From Carboxylicivirga mesophila (lineage in GTDB: Bacteria; Bacteroidota; Bacteroidia; Bacteroidales; Marinilabiliaceae), in NCBI RefSeq assembly GCF_018271975.1, contig NZ_JAGUCN010000001.1, positions 372,001 through 436,000 of the forward strand: DNA of 64,000 bases, given 5' to 3'. The notes below the pieces were generated by a model, which was not told where the DNA came from, ran no database searches, and saw nothing but the letters and a program-made list of their open reading frames with translations. Each line of letters begins with the position of its first letter. The stretch's first letter is position 1. A program made the position numbers and the translations under genes. Positions 1 through 7,740 of this stretch are shown here, piece by piece.

Positions 1-885
1 GCTGTTGAGGCGATGATGACCGGCATAGAAATCAGTTGTTATGCTTCCGCCCAACTCATCAATGCGGTAGGTAAACGACTGAACTGATTGTTCAATCACT
101 TCTTTCATATCCACCTCGTCAAGCTCAACTTCTTTAGCAGTTTCGCACGACAGTTTCAATATATCTTCCACATGTGACTGCATGCGGCTGTATTCATTCA
201 GCACCACCTGTGCATAATCATTCGTTTTGGCAGTATCACCTTTTTTCTTGATGATGAGGTTAGCTGCCAGCCTGATATTGGCTAAGGGTGTTTGAAACTC
301 ATGAAGCATGTTGTTAACAAACTCGCGCATGTGTACCATCAGCAGCTGTTCGCGTTTCATCATTCGCAATAATATAATGAAAGATATTACGAGAAACAGA
401 ATGATGGCAATGGACAGTATGAATAATCCACTCATCTGTGTGAGAATAAATCTGTTCCGGTCTGGGAACTGCAGTCTGAGGCGTATGCCTTCGCGTTCGA
501 GCAGTCCATTGAGTGTTTGCTGGTAGCATTTTGGCCCCCATAATGCTGATGAATTTTTGCCCAGGATAGAATCGGTAACAGCAAAGCTGTAATTGAGAGG
601 CAGGTTATATATTTCCAGTTGCGAGTGAATGATGCTGTCCACCTCAGCACTCTTTTTTCGGGCATTGATACAGTTATTACCACACAAAAACTTATCCATA
701 TCGGGACACAGGCGGTTACCTATTTCATCGCGTGCATCTTTCAAAGCCATTACCACCCGATGGTTAAAGTTTTTCTCCTCCAGACGGGCTGCTTTAAGAA
801 TGTAGCTGATTTGAATAAACAGCAACAATGCCAGTCCGATAAAGGTGGCGATGGATAAAGCATTATATCTCTTGTTTTTCCCCAT
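1..885 (-). CDS. Sensor histidine kinase, N-terminal part (cut by window edge)
   Basis: This is a membrane histidine kinase read leftwards; 295 codons are present and the ATP-binding domain lies outside the window. A first membrane segment (about residues 11-30) and a second (about 153-173) bracket a sensor region of about 120 residues containing three cysteines (LCPDMDKFLCGNNC). After TM2 the dimerisation and phosphoacceptor helix reads MLHEFQTPLANIRLAANLI, so the His of HEFQTP is the expected phosphorylation site. The ATG at 885 is chosen because it precedes TM1 directly and sits about 27 nt below a good -7 box. The gene is divergent from the small Lys/Cys-rich secreted protein at 1061, and a link between them is possible but unproven. 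The ligand is unknown. Confidence 0.85.
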   Translation of the reverse strand, partial: MGKNKRYNALSIATFIGLALLLFIQISYILKAARLEEKNFNHRVVMALKDARDEIGNRLCPDMDKFLCGNNCINARKKSAEVDSIIHSQLEIYNLPLNYSFAVTDSILGKNSSALWGPKCYQQTLNGLLEREGIRLRLQFPDRNRFILTQMSGLFILSIAIILFLVISFIILLRMMKREQLLMVHMREFVNNMLHEFQTPLANIRLAANLIIKKKGDTAKTNDYAQVVLNEYSRMQSHVEDILKLSCETAKEVELDEVDMKEVIEQSVQSFTYRIDELGGSITTDFYAGHHRLNS

Positions 886-917
886 TTGCTTAAATGTACA
901 TATTCTTATTCTGGTCA

Positions 918-925
918 CAAAATTA
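918..925 (-). promoter_or_regulatory. Bacteroidota -7 box for the sensor kinase
   Basis: Read on the minus strand this is TAATTTTG, a full match to the Bacteroidota TAnnTTTG element. It lies about 33 nt upstream of the kinase ATG. No convincing -33 TTG is seen. Confidence 0.4.
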
Positions 926-1012
926 CCAAAATAAAAGACCTGCATATCTTCTTTTAACATCGCCTTAACAACAGATAACAGTTAGATAACTTACATTTAC
1001 TGCATCGAAACC

Positions 1013-1020
1013 TAGTTTTG
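1013..1020 (+). promoter_or_regulatory. Bacteroidota -7 box for the small secreted protein
   Basis: TAGTTTTG matches TAnnTTTG and lies about 40 nt before the ATG at 1061, implying a leader of about 35 nt. The -33 element is weak. Confidence 0.4.
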
Positions 1021-1060
1021 TACTATCACAAACAAGAAATTAATTTTAAAAAACACGATT

Positions 1061-1288
1061 ATGAAAAAGACATTAATCCTTTCGTTTCTTTTTGTTTTTA
1101 CTTTAGCAATTACAACCCCTGCTTTGGCTGCTACTATGGATCAGGAGCCTGTTAAGACTGAGCAGAAGAAAGATGACAAAAAGAAAAAAGAGTGTAAAAG
1201 CGAATGTAAAGAGAAGTCATGCGAAGAGAAAAAAGCATGCACTGAAAAGAAAGCTTGTTGCTCAGAAAAGAAAGAGAAAAAAGGATAA
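1061..1288 (+). CDS. Small secreted Lys/Glu/Cys-rich protein
   Basis: A 75-residue protein of no family I recognise. Residues 1-23 form a typical signal peptide with a likely cut after PALA. The mature part of about 52 residues is almost only Lys, Glu, Asp, Ser and Cys, with six cysteines spaced through KECKSECKEKSCEEKKAC and ending in ACCSEKK. This composition would suit metal binding or a disulfide-rich periplasmic peptide, but nothing shows a function. It has its own -7 box and a strong terminator, so it is probably a single-gene transcript. It is divergent from a histidine kinase. The coding reading is supported by the signal peptide, promoter and terminator; an overlapping ORF at 1173-1370 is only a shadow. 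Confidence 0.7.
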   Translation: MKKTLILSFLFVFTLAITTPALAATMDQEPVKTEQKKDDKKKKECKSECKEKSCEEKKACTEKKACCSEKKEKKG

Positions 1289-1313
1289 TTATTGTCCACA
1301 AAGAATAAATGAA

Positions 1314-1340
1314 GCTGCTCCAATAGGAGCGGCTTTTTTT
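1314..1340 (+). terminator. Intrinsic terminator after the small secreted protein
   Basis: An 8-bp stem (GCTGCTCC / GGAGCGGC, one G-U pair) with loop AATA is followed by seven T. It lies 25 nt after the stop codon. Confidence 0.85.
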
Positions 1341-1482
1341 GTGCCCATAATTTGGATATTAATAGCTTAAAGGGAGGCAGATATTGACAAAAAAGATAAA
1401 AAGGTCTATAATTAATGAACTATTCGCAGCTTACATTGTTTAATAAAAGTAAAAAATAATTGAACAATATAATTATCACACC

Positions 1483-2955
1483 TTGGAGCAAAATAAAAGA
1501 GTCATAATACTTGGTGCCGGTTTTTCATCCCTCTCGGCCAGTTGTTACCTCGCGAAGGCAGGCTATGACGTAACCATATTAGAGAAAAACGAATCGGTGG
1601 GAGGCAGGGCCAGCCAGTTGAAACGTGATGGTTTTACTTTTGATATGGGCCCAACGTTTTACTGGATGCCAGATGTTTTTGAAAACTTCTTTAAGGATTT
1701 TGGTCAGAATATAGATCAAGCCTATGATTTGATACGTCTCGATCCGTCCTATTCCGTTTGTTTTGGTCATGATGATTTCTTTACATTGAGTGCTAATGGA
1801 GATGAGATTAGTGCCGCATTTGAGGCTGTTGAGCCTGGCAGCGGAGCTCGTTTAAACCAGTTTCTCAATAAAGCCAAAAGTAACTATGATATTGCAGTAA
1901 AGGATTTGGTGTTTCAGCCAGGTGAAAAAATATGGGAAATTGTTACTCCTGAAACAATTAAGCGATTGGGGACTTTTACCAAATCCATAAAGCAAGATGT
2001 GGCCACTTATGTGAAACATCCGAAACTGCAAAAAATACTGGAATTTCCGGTATTGTTCTTAGGCGCCAAACCATCGACTACTCCGGCTTTTTACAATTTT
2101 ATGAACTACGCCGATTTTTCATTGGGAACATGGTACCCTAAAGGTGGTATGTATGAGGTGGCTGCTGCTATGAAACGCCTGGCTGTTAGTTTGGGTGTTA
2201 AAATTGAATTGAATACGCCGGTTGGAGAAGTTGTGATTCAAGAAGGTGTAGTAAAAAAGGTGCTGGCCGGTCACCAATCCTTTGACTGCGATATATTACT
2301 CAGCGGTGCTGATTATGAACATACAGAGCAACTGCTGCCAAAGCCATATCGTCAATACTCGCCCAACTACTGGAATAAAAAAACGTTTGCCCCATCAGCC
2401 TTATTATTTTATGTGGGATTTGATAAGAAACTAGACAACCTGGCGCATCATACCCTCTTTTTTGATGTAGATTTTGACAATCATGCAGCTGCCATTTATG
2501 ATGCACCAAAATATCCGGAAGAGCCATTATTTTATGCCAGCTTTCCTTCCATGTCCGACGATACAGTGGCTCCTGCAGGAAAGGAAGCAGGTATATTCCT
2601 GATTCCGCTGGCCCCTGGCCTGGAAGATAATGAATCCATACGTCAGCATTATTTCGACATAATCATTCAGCGACTGGAACAAAACACTAAACAAAAACTC
2701 GGTTCTCATGTTTTGTTTAAAGAGTCGTTTAGTGTAAGTGATTTCATATCAAGGTATAATTCGTATAAAGGAAATGCCTATGGTTTGGCCAATACCTTGC
2801 TGCAAACACATGTTTTGCGCCCTAAACTACGAAGCAGGAAGGTCAAAAATTTATTTTTCACCGGCCAGCTGACGGTCCCTGGTCCCGGAGTACCACCTTC
2901 GCTTATTTCGGGCAAGATTGTGAGTAAATTAATACAGAAATTCCATGCCCTATGA
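1483..2955 (+). CDS. crtI: Phytoene desaturase (CrtI family)
   Basis: This flavin-dependent enzyme desaturates phytoene to lycopene at the membrane. The N-terminus carries the FAD-binding Rossmann motif GAGFSSLSAS (about residues 11-20) followed by the E of ILEKNESVGGRA. The C-terminus has the carotenoid desaturase signature LFFTGQLTVPGPGVPPSLISG. The length of 490 residues is normal for the family. The start appears to be a TTG at 1483: an in-frame stop lies at 1450 and there is no ATG between it and the Rossmann fold. It is the first gene of a tight crtI-crtB-unknown-crtZ operon, with an ATGA overlap onto crtB. CrtI-type relatives such as CrtN or CrtD acting on other carotenes cannot be excluded, but the neighbours favour phytoene. 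Confidence 0.93.
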   Translation: MEQNKRVIILGAGFSSLSASCYLAKAGYDVTILEKNESVGGRASQLKRDGFTFDMGPTFYWMPDVFENFFKDFGQNIDQAYDLIRLDPSYSVCFGHDDFFTLSANGDEISAAFEAVEPGSGARLNQFLNKAKSNYDIAVKDLVFQPGEKIWEIVTPETIKRLGTFTKSIKQDVATYVKHPKLQKILEFPVLFLGAKPSTTPAFYNFMNYADFSLGTWYPKGGMYEVAAAMKRLAVSLGVKIELNTPVGEVVIQEGVVKKVLAGHQSFDCDILLSGADYEHTEQLLPKPYRQYSPNYWNKKTFAPSALLFYVGFDKKLDNLAHHTLFFDVDFDNHAAAIYDAPKYPEEPLFYASFPSMSDDTVAPAGKEAGIFLIPLAPGLEDNESIRQHYFDIIIQRLEQNTKQKLGSHVLFKESFSVSDFISRYNSYKGNAYGLANTLLQTHVLRPKLRSRKVKNLFFTGQLTVPGPGVPPSLISGKIVSKLIQKFHAL

Positions 2956-3788
2956 AACAATTATTCGATTCTTCGAGCTACAATTGCAGCCGATTAGTGA
3001 CGCGAGCATATAGCACTTCATTTTCAAAAGCTATCACTTTATTGGCGCCTTCAGTCAGGCCAGCCATTTATGCTATCTATGGATTTGTGCGCTATGCCGA
3101 TGAAATAGTAGACACGTTTGATGGTTTCAACCAGGAGGAACTGTTGTATGAGTTCGAAGAGAACTATGAAAAAGCTCTGAAAAGAAGGATTAGTATGAAT
3201 CCTATTCTCAATGCTTTTCAAGAGGTTGTGCACCAATACAGTTTGTATGAGTTGGTACATGATTTTTTGGAGAGTATGAAGATGGATTTATACAAGACCG
3301 AATATACCACTGTTGAAGAATACAAAGATTACATTTATGGTTCGGCCGATGTGGTTGGATTGATGTGCCTCAAAGTGTTTGTGAAAGGTGATGAGGCCCG
3401 GTTTAAAGAATTACGCCCATATGCCATGAGGTTGGGTTCTGCTTTTCAAAAGGTCAACTTTTTGCGCGATTATAAGGATGATGCCAATGGACTTGGCCGC
3501 TCCTATTTTCCAAACCTCATAAACGGGCAGTTGGATGATACAGCTAAGCAGGAGATTATAAAAGATATTGAAGCTGATTTTAGTGAGGCATACAAAGGTG
3601 TTATTCAGTTGCCTCTTGAAGGACGATTGGGGGTTTATCTGGCCTACCGATACTATAAGCGATTATTGCAGGAGCTAAAGGCAGCCGATAGTAAGCGCAT
3701 TCGTCAGGAACGTATCCGCATCAATAATTTTTTGAAGCTGGAGATTTTAGTGGAGTCATACCTGCGTTACAAGTTAAATGCTATTTAA
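2952..3788 (+). CDS. crtB: Phytoene synthase
   Basis: Head-to-head condensation of two geranylgeranyl diphosphates to phytoene, the first committed step of C40 carotenoids. Both aspartate-rich motifs of the squalene/phytoene synthase family are visible: YADEIVDT near residue 48 and NFLRDYKDDANGLGRSYFP near residue 170. The length of 278 residues is usual. Its ATG overlaps the crtI stop (ATGA) and its stop overlaps the next ATG (TAATG), which indicates translational coupling. Confidence 0.95.
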   Translation: MKQLFDSSSYNCSRLVTRAYSTSFSKAITLLAPSVRPAIYAIYGFVRYADEIVDTFDGFNQEELLYEFEENYEKALKRRISMNPILNAFQEVVHQYSLYELVHDFLESMKMDLYKTEYTTVEEYKDYIYGSADVVGLMCLKVFVKGDEARFKELRPYAMRLGSAFQKVNFLRDYKDDANGLGRSYFPNLINGQLDDTAKQEIIKDIEADFSEAYKGVIQLPLEGRLGVYLAYRYYKRLLQELKAADSKRIRQERIRINNFLKLEILVESYLRYKLNAI

Positions 3789-4255
3789 TGCGATGGCTGG
3801 TTGTTATAGGATTTTGTTTGATTTCATTGCTGTCGCTGGCAAATGGGGTAAATGATGTACGAATTGGTTTCCATAGTATCGGCAGTGAACAAGATTTAAA
3901 GGATTTTCTGAAGCTGGTGGAAGGAATTGACGATACATTGTTAGTGCCATACCAGGTGGCTGCATCCATGCAACGAGCCAAGTATGCAACGAATCCGTTT
4001 AAGAAGCTGAAGTATTTCAATGAAGGGAAAGAACAGTTGGAAGCCTATATTATCAGTCATCCGAATAATATCGAAGGCTACTATGTTAGATTGCTAATTC
4101 AGAGTGAAGTGCCGGCTTTTTTAGGCTATAACGAAAACATGGAAAGTGATATTAGCTTTGTTAATGAGCACATTGGTGAGGCTGAGTTGCCAGATACCTA
4201 TAAACAGCTGATGAAAGCGAATATTACTAAAATACGTCAAAACTATACCTTATGA
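3788..4255 (+). CDS. Small secreted protein of unknown function inside the carotenoid operon
   Basis: A 155-residue protein I cannot assign to a named family. Residues 1-20 look like a signal peptide (RWLVVIGFCLISLLSLANG). The rest is largely helical and charged, with no Cys-rich or catalytic motif that I can see. Its position is telling: it overlaps crtB by one base and crtZ by four bases, so it is translated together with the carotenoid enzymes. That suggests an accessory role in pigment synthesis or placement, which is inference. The tight coupling makes it a real gene. Confidence 0.8.
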   Translation: MRWLVVIGFCLISLLSLANGVNDVRIGFHSIGSEQDLKDFLKLVEGIDDTLLVPYQVAASMQRAKYATNPFKKLKYFNEGKEQLEAYIISHPNNIEGYYVRLLIQSEVPAFLGYNENMESDISFVNEHIGEAELPDTYKQLMKANITKIRQNYTL

Positions 4256-4710
4256 TACTGTTATACATTCTAATTGCTTTGGCAACATTTCTGTTTATGG
4301 AAGGTGTAACCTGGTTTACACATAAGTACATCATGCACGGTTTCTTGTGGGTGCTACACGAAGACCATCATCACCCTCGAAAGGGGCAGGTATTTCAGAA
4401 GAATGACAGCTTCTTCTTTATTTTTGCTACACCAAGCATTTTGTTGTTCTATTTCGGCTTTCATCCCACATTAAACTACCTGTTTTTTATCGGCTTAGGT
4501 ATCATGCTGTACGGTATGGCTTACTTTCTGGTGCACGATGTATTTATTCATCAGCGCTTTAATTGGTTGAACGGTGTAGAGCATGCCTATTTTAAAGGTT
4601 TGCGAAGGGCACACGGCAGCCATCATACCGGCGGCAAGTGTTTTGGCATGTTATTGGTGCCCTGGCATTATATCAAAGAAGCCAAAGAAAATACCTTGCT
4701 TGTTGAATAA
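4252..4710 (+). CDS. crtZ: Beta-carotene hydroxylase (CrtZ type)
   Basis: A non-haem di-iron membrane hydroxylase that adds 3-hydroxyl groups to the beta-ionone ring, giving cryptoxanthin and zeaxanthin. The histidine clusters of the fatty-acid hydroxylase superfamily are all present: HKYIMH (about 24-29), HEDHHHP (about 36-42), HDVFIHQR and HGSHH near the C-terminus. Hydrophobic segments lie at about 1-20, 58-75 and 78-95. The length of 152 residues is normal for CrtZ. The start overlaps the preceding stop by four bases. It is the last gene of the first carotenoid transcript; the cyclase follows after a gap of 376 bp. Confidence 0.93.
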   Translation: MILLYILIALATFLFMEGVTWFTHKYIMHGFLWVLHEDHHHPRKGQVFQKNDSFFFIFATPSILLFYFGFHPTLNYLFFIGLGIMLYGMAYFLVHDVFIHQRFNWLNGVEHAYFKGLRRAHGSHHTGGKCFGMLLVPWHYIKEAKENTLLVE

Positions 4711-4870
4711 TGGCTGATGGAAAAGGGAAAGACAATGCTTGGCAGGAGGTGTATCTTGCTCTTGAGTAAGTGCCGAAGGTGATGGGTAATGTGTGAACTA
4801 AGCGTAAGACCAATCTCTGTTATATACTATATTCATTATTTTTCTATAGATAAACGATATTATTTAAAAA

Positions 4871-5017
4871 ACCCCACAATACACCTCATCCCGGCCTTCT
4901 CCTTTAGGAGAAGGTGACCCACTAATAAAGACAATTGAATCCAATATATAATCGTATTCTTGCTAAGTCAGGGCTTCCTCTCCTGGCAGGAGAGGATTGA
5001 GGAGAGGTGTTGTTGTA
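4871..5017. repeat. REP-like inverted doublet
   Basis: The crtZ-cyclase gap of 376 bp holds two related units in opposite orientation. The left unit (4871-4920) has the hairpin CCTTCTCC-TTTA-GGAGAAGG at 4895-4914. The right unit (4971-5017), read on the minus strand, has the same plan: CAACAACACCTC, then the hairpin CCTCTCCT-GCC-AGGAGAGG (4977-4995), then a CCC end. The spacer is about 50 bp and AT-rich. This resembles a bacterial REP/BIME doublet. I saw no third copy in the window. The rest of the gap shows nothing except a promoter near 5025. Confidence 0.7.
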
Positions 5018-5024
5018 TGAGTTA

Positions 5025-5032
5025 TAAGTTTG
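5025..5032 (+). promoter_or_regulatory. -7 box for the lycopene cyclase
   Basis: TAAGTTTG fits TAnnTTTG and would start transcription about 50 nt before the ATG at 5087. It argues against the upstream ATG at 5030. The -33 region is not clear. Confidence 0.35.
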
Positions 5033-5086
5033 CTATTATCTCTTATTATAAGGGCAATAGTGCATATTTCAAGCATTGAAACAAAC

Positions 5087-5797
5087 ATGAAAATCTTTAC
5101 CTACTTAATTATCAATATCGCCTGCATTTTTATCCCGCTGGTGGCCAGTTTTTATCCCCGCCATGCTTTTGTTAAAGAGTGGCGTTACTTTATGCCGGCT
5201 AACCTGCTAGTGGCCTTGTTATTTTTGGTGTGGGACTACTATTTCACCCGTATGGGCATCTGGGGATTTAATCCCGATTACTTAACCGGTATATATCTGT
5301 TCAACCTGCCCCTTGAGGAAGTGCTGTTCTTTATTGCTATTCCTTATGCTTGTGTTTTCACCTATTATGCCATGCAGTACCTGGTTAATACAAACCCACT
5401 CAGGTCTTTTCAGTCAGCTATTACCCTTACACTGTCTATGGTTTTTTTATTAACAGCAATTGGGTTTTATGGCCGTTGGTATACCTCGTTAACGGCTGCA
5501 TTGGCTGGCGTCTATTTGTTGATAGCCTTTTATAAACAGCGCGATTTGTCCTATGTCTATCTGTCCTACTTTATTATTCTGCCTTTCTTCTTTTTGAGCA
5601 ATGGCATACTTACAGGCTCCTTTATTGATGAGCCTATAGTGTGGTACAACAACGCTGAGAACCTGGGCCTGCGCATGGGTACCATCCCCGTTGAAGATAG
5701 CGTCTATGGTTTCTTGCTCGTACTGATGAATATTGACTTGTATGAGTGGTTGAAACAACGGGCACGTCATCGTAAACTTATCAATATTGCATCATAG
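5087..5797 (+). CDS. crtYcd: Lycopene beta-cyclase, fused CrtYc/CrtYd membrane type
   Basis: Integral membrane cyclase that would convert lycopene to beta-carotene, completing the path between CrtI and CrtZ. It has about seven hydrophobic segments. Two repeats of the lycopene-cyclase-domain signature are seen: NLPLEEVLFF in the N-terminal half and IPVEDSVYGFLL near the C-terminus, as expected for a fusion of the two small subunits found separately in actinobacteria. Start taken as the ATG at 5087 (MKIFTYLI), because the longer reading from 5030 begins with residues lacking family character and overlaps the probable -7 box. It ends 6 bp into the 3' end of the convergent minus-strand gene. Confidence 0.88.
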   Translation: MKIFTYLIINIACIFIPLVASFYPRHAFVKEWRYFMPANLLVALLFLVWDYYFTRMGIWGFNPDYLTGIYLFNLPLEEVLFFIAIPYACVFTYYAMQYLVNTNPLRSFQSAITLTLSMVFLLTAIGFYGRWYTSLTAALAGVYLLIAFYKQRDLSYVYLSYFIILPFFFLSNGILTGSFIDEPIVWYNNAENLGLRMGTIPVEDSVYGFLLVLMNIDLYEWLKQRARHRKLINIAS

Positions 5798-6820
5798 CTG
5801 CGGTTTTTTACCAAATAGTCTATTCATCTTTCGGCGTCGCAAAAATGACAGCTTACGTACTTGTGGCACTCCATGCACAGCGATGTAGTGTTTAGCTGCT
5901 TCAATCATTCTGGCGGCTGATTGTCCATCGGCATAAGGATGGTAGTTGTCGATAAACCATTTTCTTTCGGCCTTATACGGATCGTGGGCCAGGTTATTTT
6001 CAACCACAGAACGTAAGTCGCTCGACTGGTTAATATCATCCCAGCGGATGTGTTTTGAGGTTGTTTCAAGTGTAATAACAGGCTTATCCAGCAGCAGGAA
6101 TTCGTACACCACCGATGAGGTATCACTAATCATCAGGTCGCATTGCTTCATCAGTGGTAAGATGTTGGCTTCAGTGCTGATGACCATATTGTCAATTGAA
6201 TGAGCCATCTGATGGTATTTTTCAACTATCTCTTTGTTCATCAAGTCATGAAACTTGATGTGCACCATCAGATCTTTATTGGCACACAGCTTCTCAATTT
6301 CACCCATGTATTTCTCCCCTGAGGTAAGGCGGGGTGAGAAGGTGGGGGCGTAAAGTATGTGTTTTTTATTATCGGCCGGTTTTTCGGTATCAGCATCCTT
6401 ATAGAGAATATCCAGTTTGCACCAGCCTGTTTCGGCCACTTCAAAGTTCTTATACTTAGCAGCTAATTGCTGAAAGCGCTCCGTGAAGTAAGGACCTTGC
6501 GTTAGGTACAAATCAAAATAATGACGAATATGAAAGTGTCCTTTTTTTTCACCTGCAAAACCATGAAATATCTGCACTTTAACACCGGGCAGATAGTGTG
6601 GAATCACATTGCCTGGTACAAAATTCACATCGGCATTATAACTCATTAGTTCAGCCATTGTATTACAGTTGGCCGACTGTAGAATATTATCAGGGCTTTT
6701 GTCTCTTAAATTATCAGGTATATACCAGATAACATCATGATTTTGCTTTTTAAGTTCCTCGTACAGGGGTAACAGAATGCCAAAAGCATATGGATTAATG
6801 CAAAAAAGAACAGCTCTCAT
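5792..6820 (-). CDS. CDP-glycerol/ribitol glycerophosphotransferase-like protein (TagB/TagF family)
   Basis: A GT-B-like polyol-phosphate transferase predicted to build phosphodiester-linked units of a surface polymer from a CDP-activated alcohol. Family features visible are the early histidine in FHGFAGEKKG, HIKFHD in the middle, and the C-terminal SDTSSVVYEFLLLDKPVI, which holds the serines that contact the nucleotide diphosphate in this family. The length is 342 residues from the ATG at 6820. The reading can extend to a TTG at 6844, but that would overlap the upstream gene and add residues without family character. It is the last gene of the nonulosonate/teichoic-like operon. A role in a side-chain substitution rather than a polymer backbone is equally possible. 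Confidence 0.8.
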   Translation of the reverse strand: MRAVLFCINPYAFGILLPLYEELKKQNHDVIWYIPDNLRDKSPDNILQSANCNTMAELMSYNADVNFVPGNVIPHYLPGVKVQIFHGFAGEKKGHFHIRHYFDLYLTQGPYFTERFQQLAAKYKNFEVAETGWCKLDILYKDADTEKPADNKKHILYAPTFSPRLTSGEKYMGEIEKLCANKDLMVHIKFHDLMNKEIVEKYHQMAHSIDNMVISTEANILPLMKQCDLMISDTSSVVYEFLLLDKPVITLETTSKHIRWDDINQSSDLRSVVENNLAHDPYKAERKWFIDNYHPYADGQSAARMIEAAKHYIAVHGVPQVRKLSFLRRRKMNRLFGKKPQL

Positions 6821-6830
6821 ATGGATGTAT

Positions 6831-7523
6831 TTATTGCTTGTCAATTAACTTATTGACAGCATTCAGGTCTTCTTCAAAGTCAACCTCCATACACATATAT
6901 TCAGAGATATTTACCGGGAGAATATCTAACAGATTGTCTTCGATAGCCATCTCAATGCCGCGTTCAAAGTAATCATTGTCGGTGCAAGCTTCAAGGTAGT
7001 TTGTTAATGTATCCAGATCTTTTGAGGAAATATAATTAATGCCAACGGCTTCGCCCAGAGCATTTTTAACGGTTTTAGAAATCTCATTGATGAAACCTTT
7101 CTCGTTGACCGTGTATTTTACCTCTTCTTCGGCAACGGCACTGTTATTAACAGCCACAAAGGATTGGTCCTTGTCAATAAATGGTTTCAGTTTTGCAAGT
7201 ACATTGCTTTCAAAAACAATATCACCATTGAGCCATAATACGCCATTGCCCCGGCATTTTTTTAATCCTCTTAACAGGCTCTTCGAAGTGTTGGTTTGAT
7301 CAAATACCGGATTGTAAATGAATGTTAGATTAGGGAATTCTTCCATAATCAATTCCTTTTTAAACCCAACAATCAGATTGATATCTTCTGAATTAAACCA
7401 CTCTGAAAGGTTATCCACCTGATTTTGCATAATGGTTTTACCACTATTAAGAGGTGTCAGAGGTTTTGGAAACGGATTACCTAAACGTGAGCCAATGCCG
7501 GCTGCCAATATGACAATTTTCAT
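6831..7523 (-). CDS. Sugar/choline-phosphate nucleotidyltransferase-like protein (LicC-like)
   Basis: A nucleotidyltransferase of 230 residues with a Rossmann-like fold. The NTP-binding signature LAAGIGSRLG at residues 6-15 is followed by PKPLTPL; the metal-binding acidic pair is in WLNGDIVF near residue 98. The size and the lack of a left-handed helix domain point to the LicC/phosphocholine cytidylyltransferase group rather than RmlA or GlmU. It lies 10 bp upstream of the CDP-alcohol phosphotransferase-like gene, which makes a CDP-linked product plausible: it could supply that enzyme's donor. The substrate cannot be read from the sequence. Confidence 0.8.
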   Translation of the reverse strand: MKIVILAAGIGSRLGNPFPKPLTPLNSGKTIMQNQVDNLSEWFNSEDINLIVGFKKELIMEEFPNLTFIYNPVFDQTNTSKSLLRGLKKCRGNGVLWLNGDIVFESNVLAKLKPFIDKDQSFVAVNNSAVAEEEVKYTVNEKGFINEISKTVKNALGEAVGINYISSKDLDTLTNYLEACTDNDYFERGIEMAIEDNLLDILPVNISEYMCMEVDFEEDLNAVNKLIDKQ

Positions 7524-7680
7524 GTGTTTCTAATTTTTTTTCAATTACCATATGAAGTCTGCCATTTGAATTATTTCTCTTAGCGAGAATTATTACTCAT
7601 GGCTGATTTCAATACTTCATTTGAGTTACAAGTTGTTTTCGAAGTGTTTAAGTTACTTCGATTATGCACAAAAAGTAACA

Positions 7681-7688
7681 CAAAAATA
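7681..7688 (-). promoter_or_regulatory. Possible internal -7 box before the nucleotidyltransferase
   Basis: The 217-bp gap 7524-7740 carries TATTTTTG on the minus strand, a TAnnTTTG match about 158 nt before the start at 7523. No matching -33 box is evident, so this is a weak call for an internal promoter. Confidence 0.3.
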
Positions 7689-7740
7689 AGAAACAATTAA
7701 TGAATACCTAGTCATTTCCATCATAGCACATTAACTGTTG

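Noticed and set aside
314-858. Several 70-80-residue ORFs on both strands
   Set aside because: They lie inside the truncated histidine kinase frame (1-885), which has coherent TM and HisKA motifs.
1173-1370. 65-aa ORF overlapping the small secreted protein
   Set aside because: It is a lysine-rich frame shadow that runs through the terminator hairpin; the 1061 frame has the signal peptide and promoter.
4871-5017. CRISPR-like repeat
   Set aside because: Only two units, in opposite orientation and with internal hairpins; REP-like doublet explains it better.
5030-5086. Upstream ATG for the lycopene cyclase
   Set aside because: The added 19 residues lack family character and overlap a TAAGTTTG promoter box; the ATG at 5087 fits the family.
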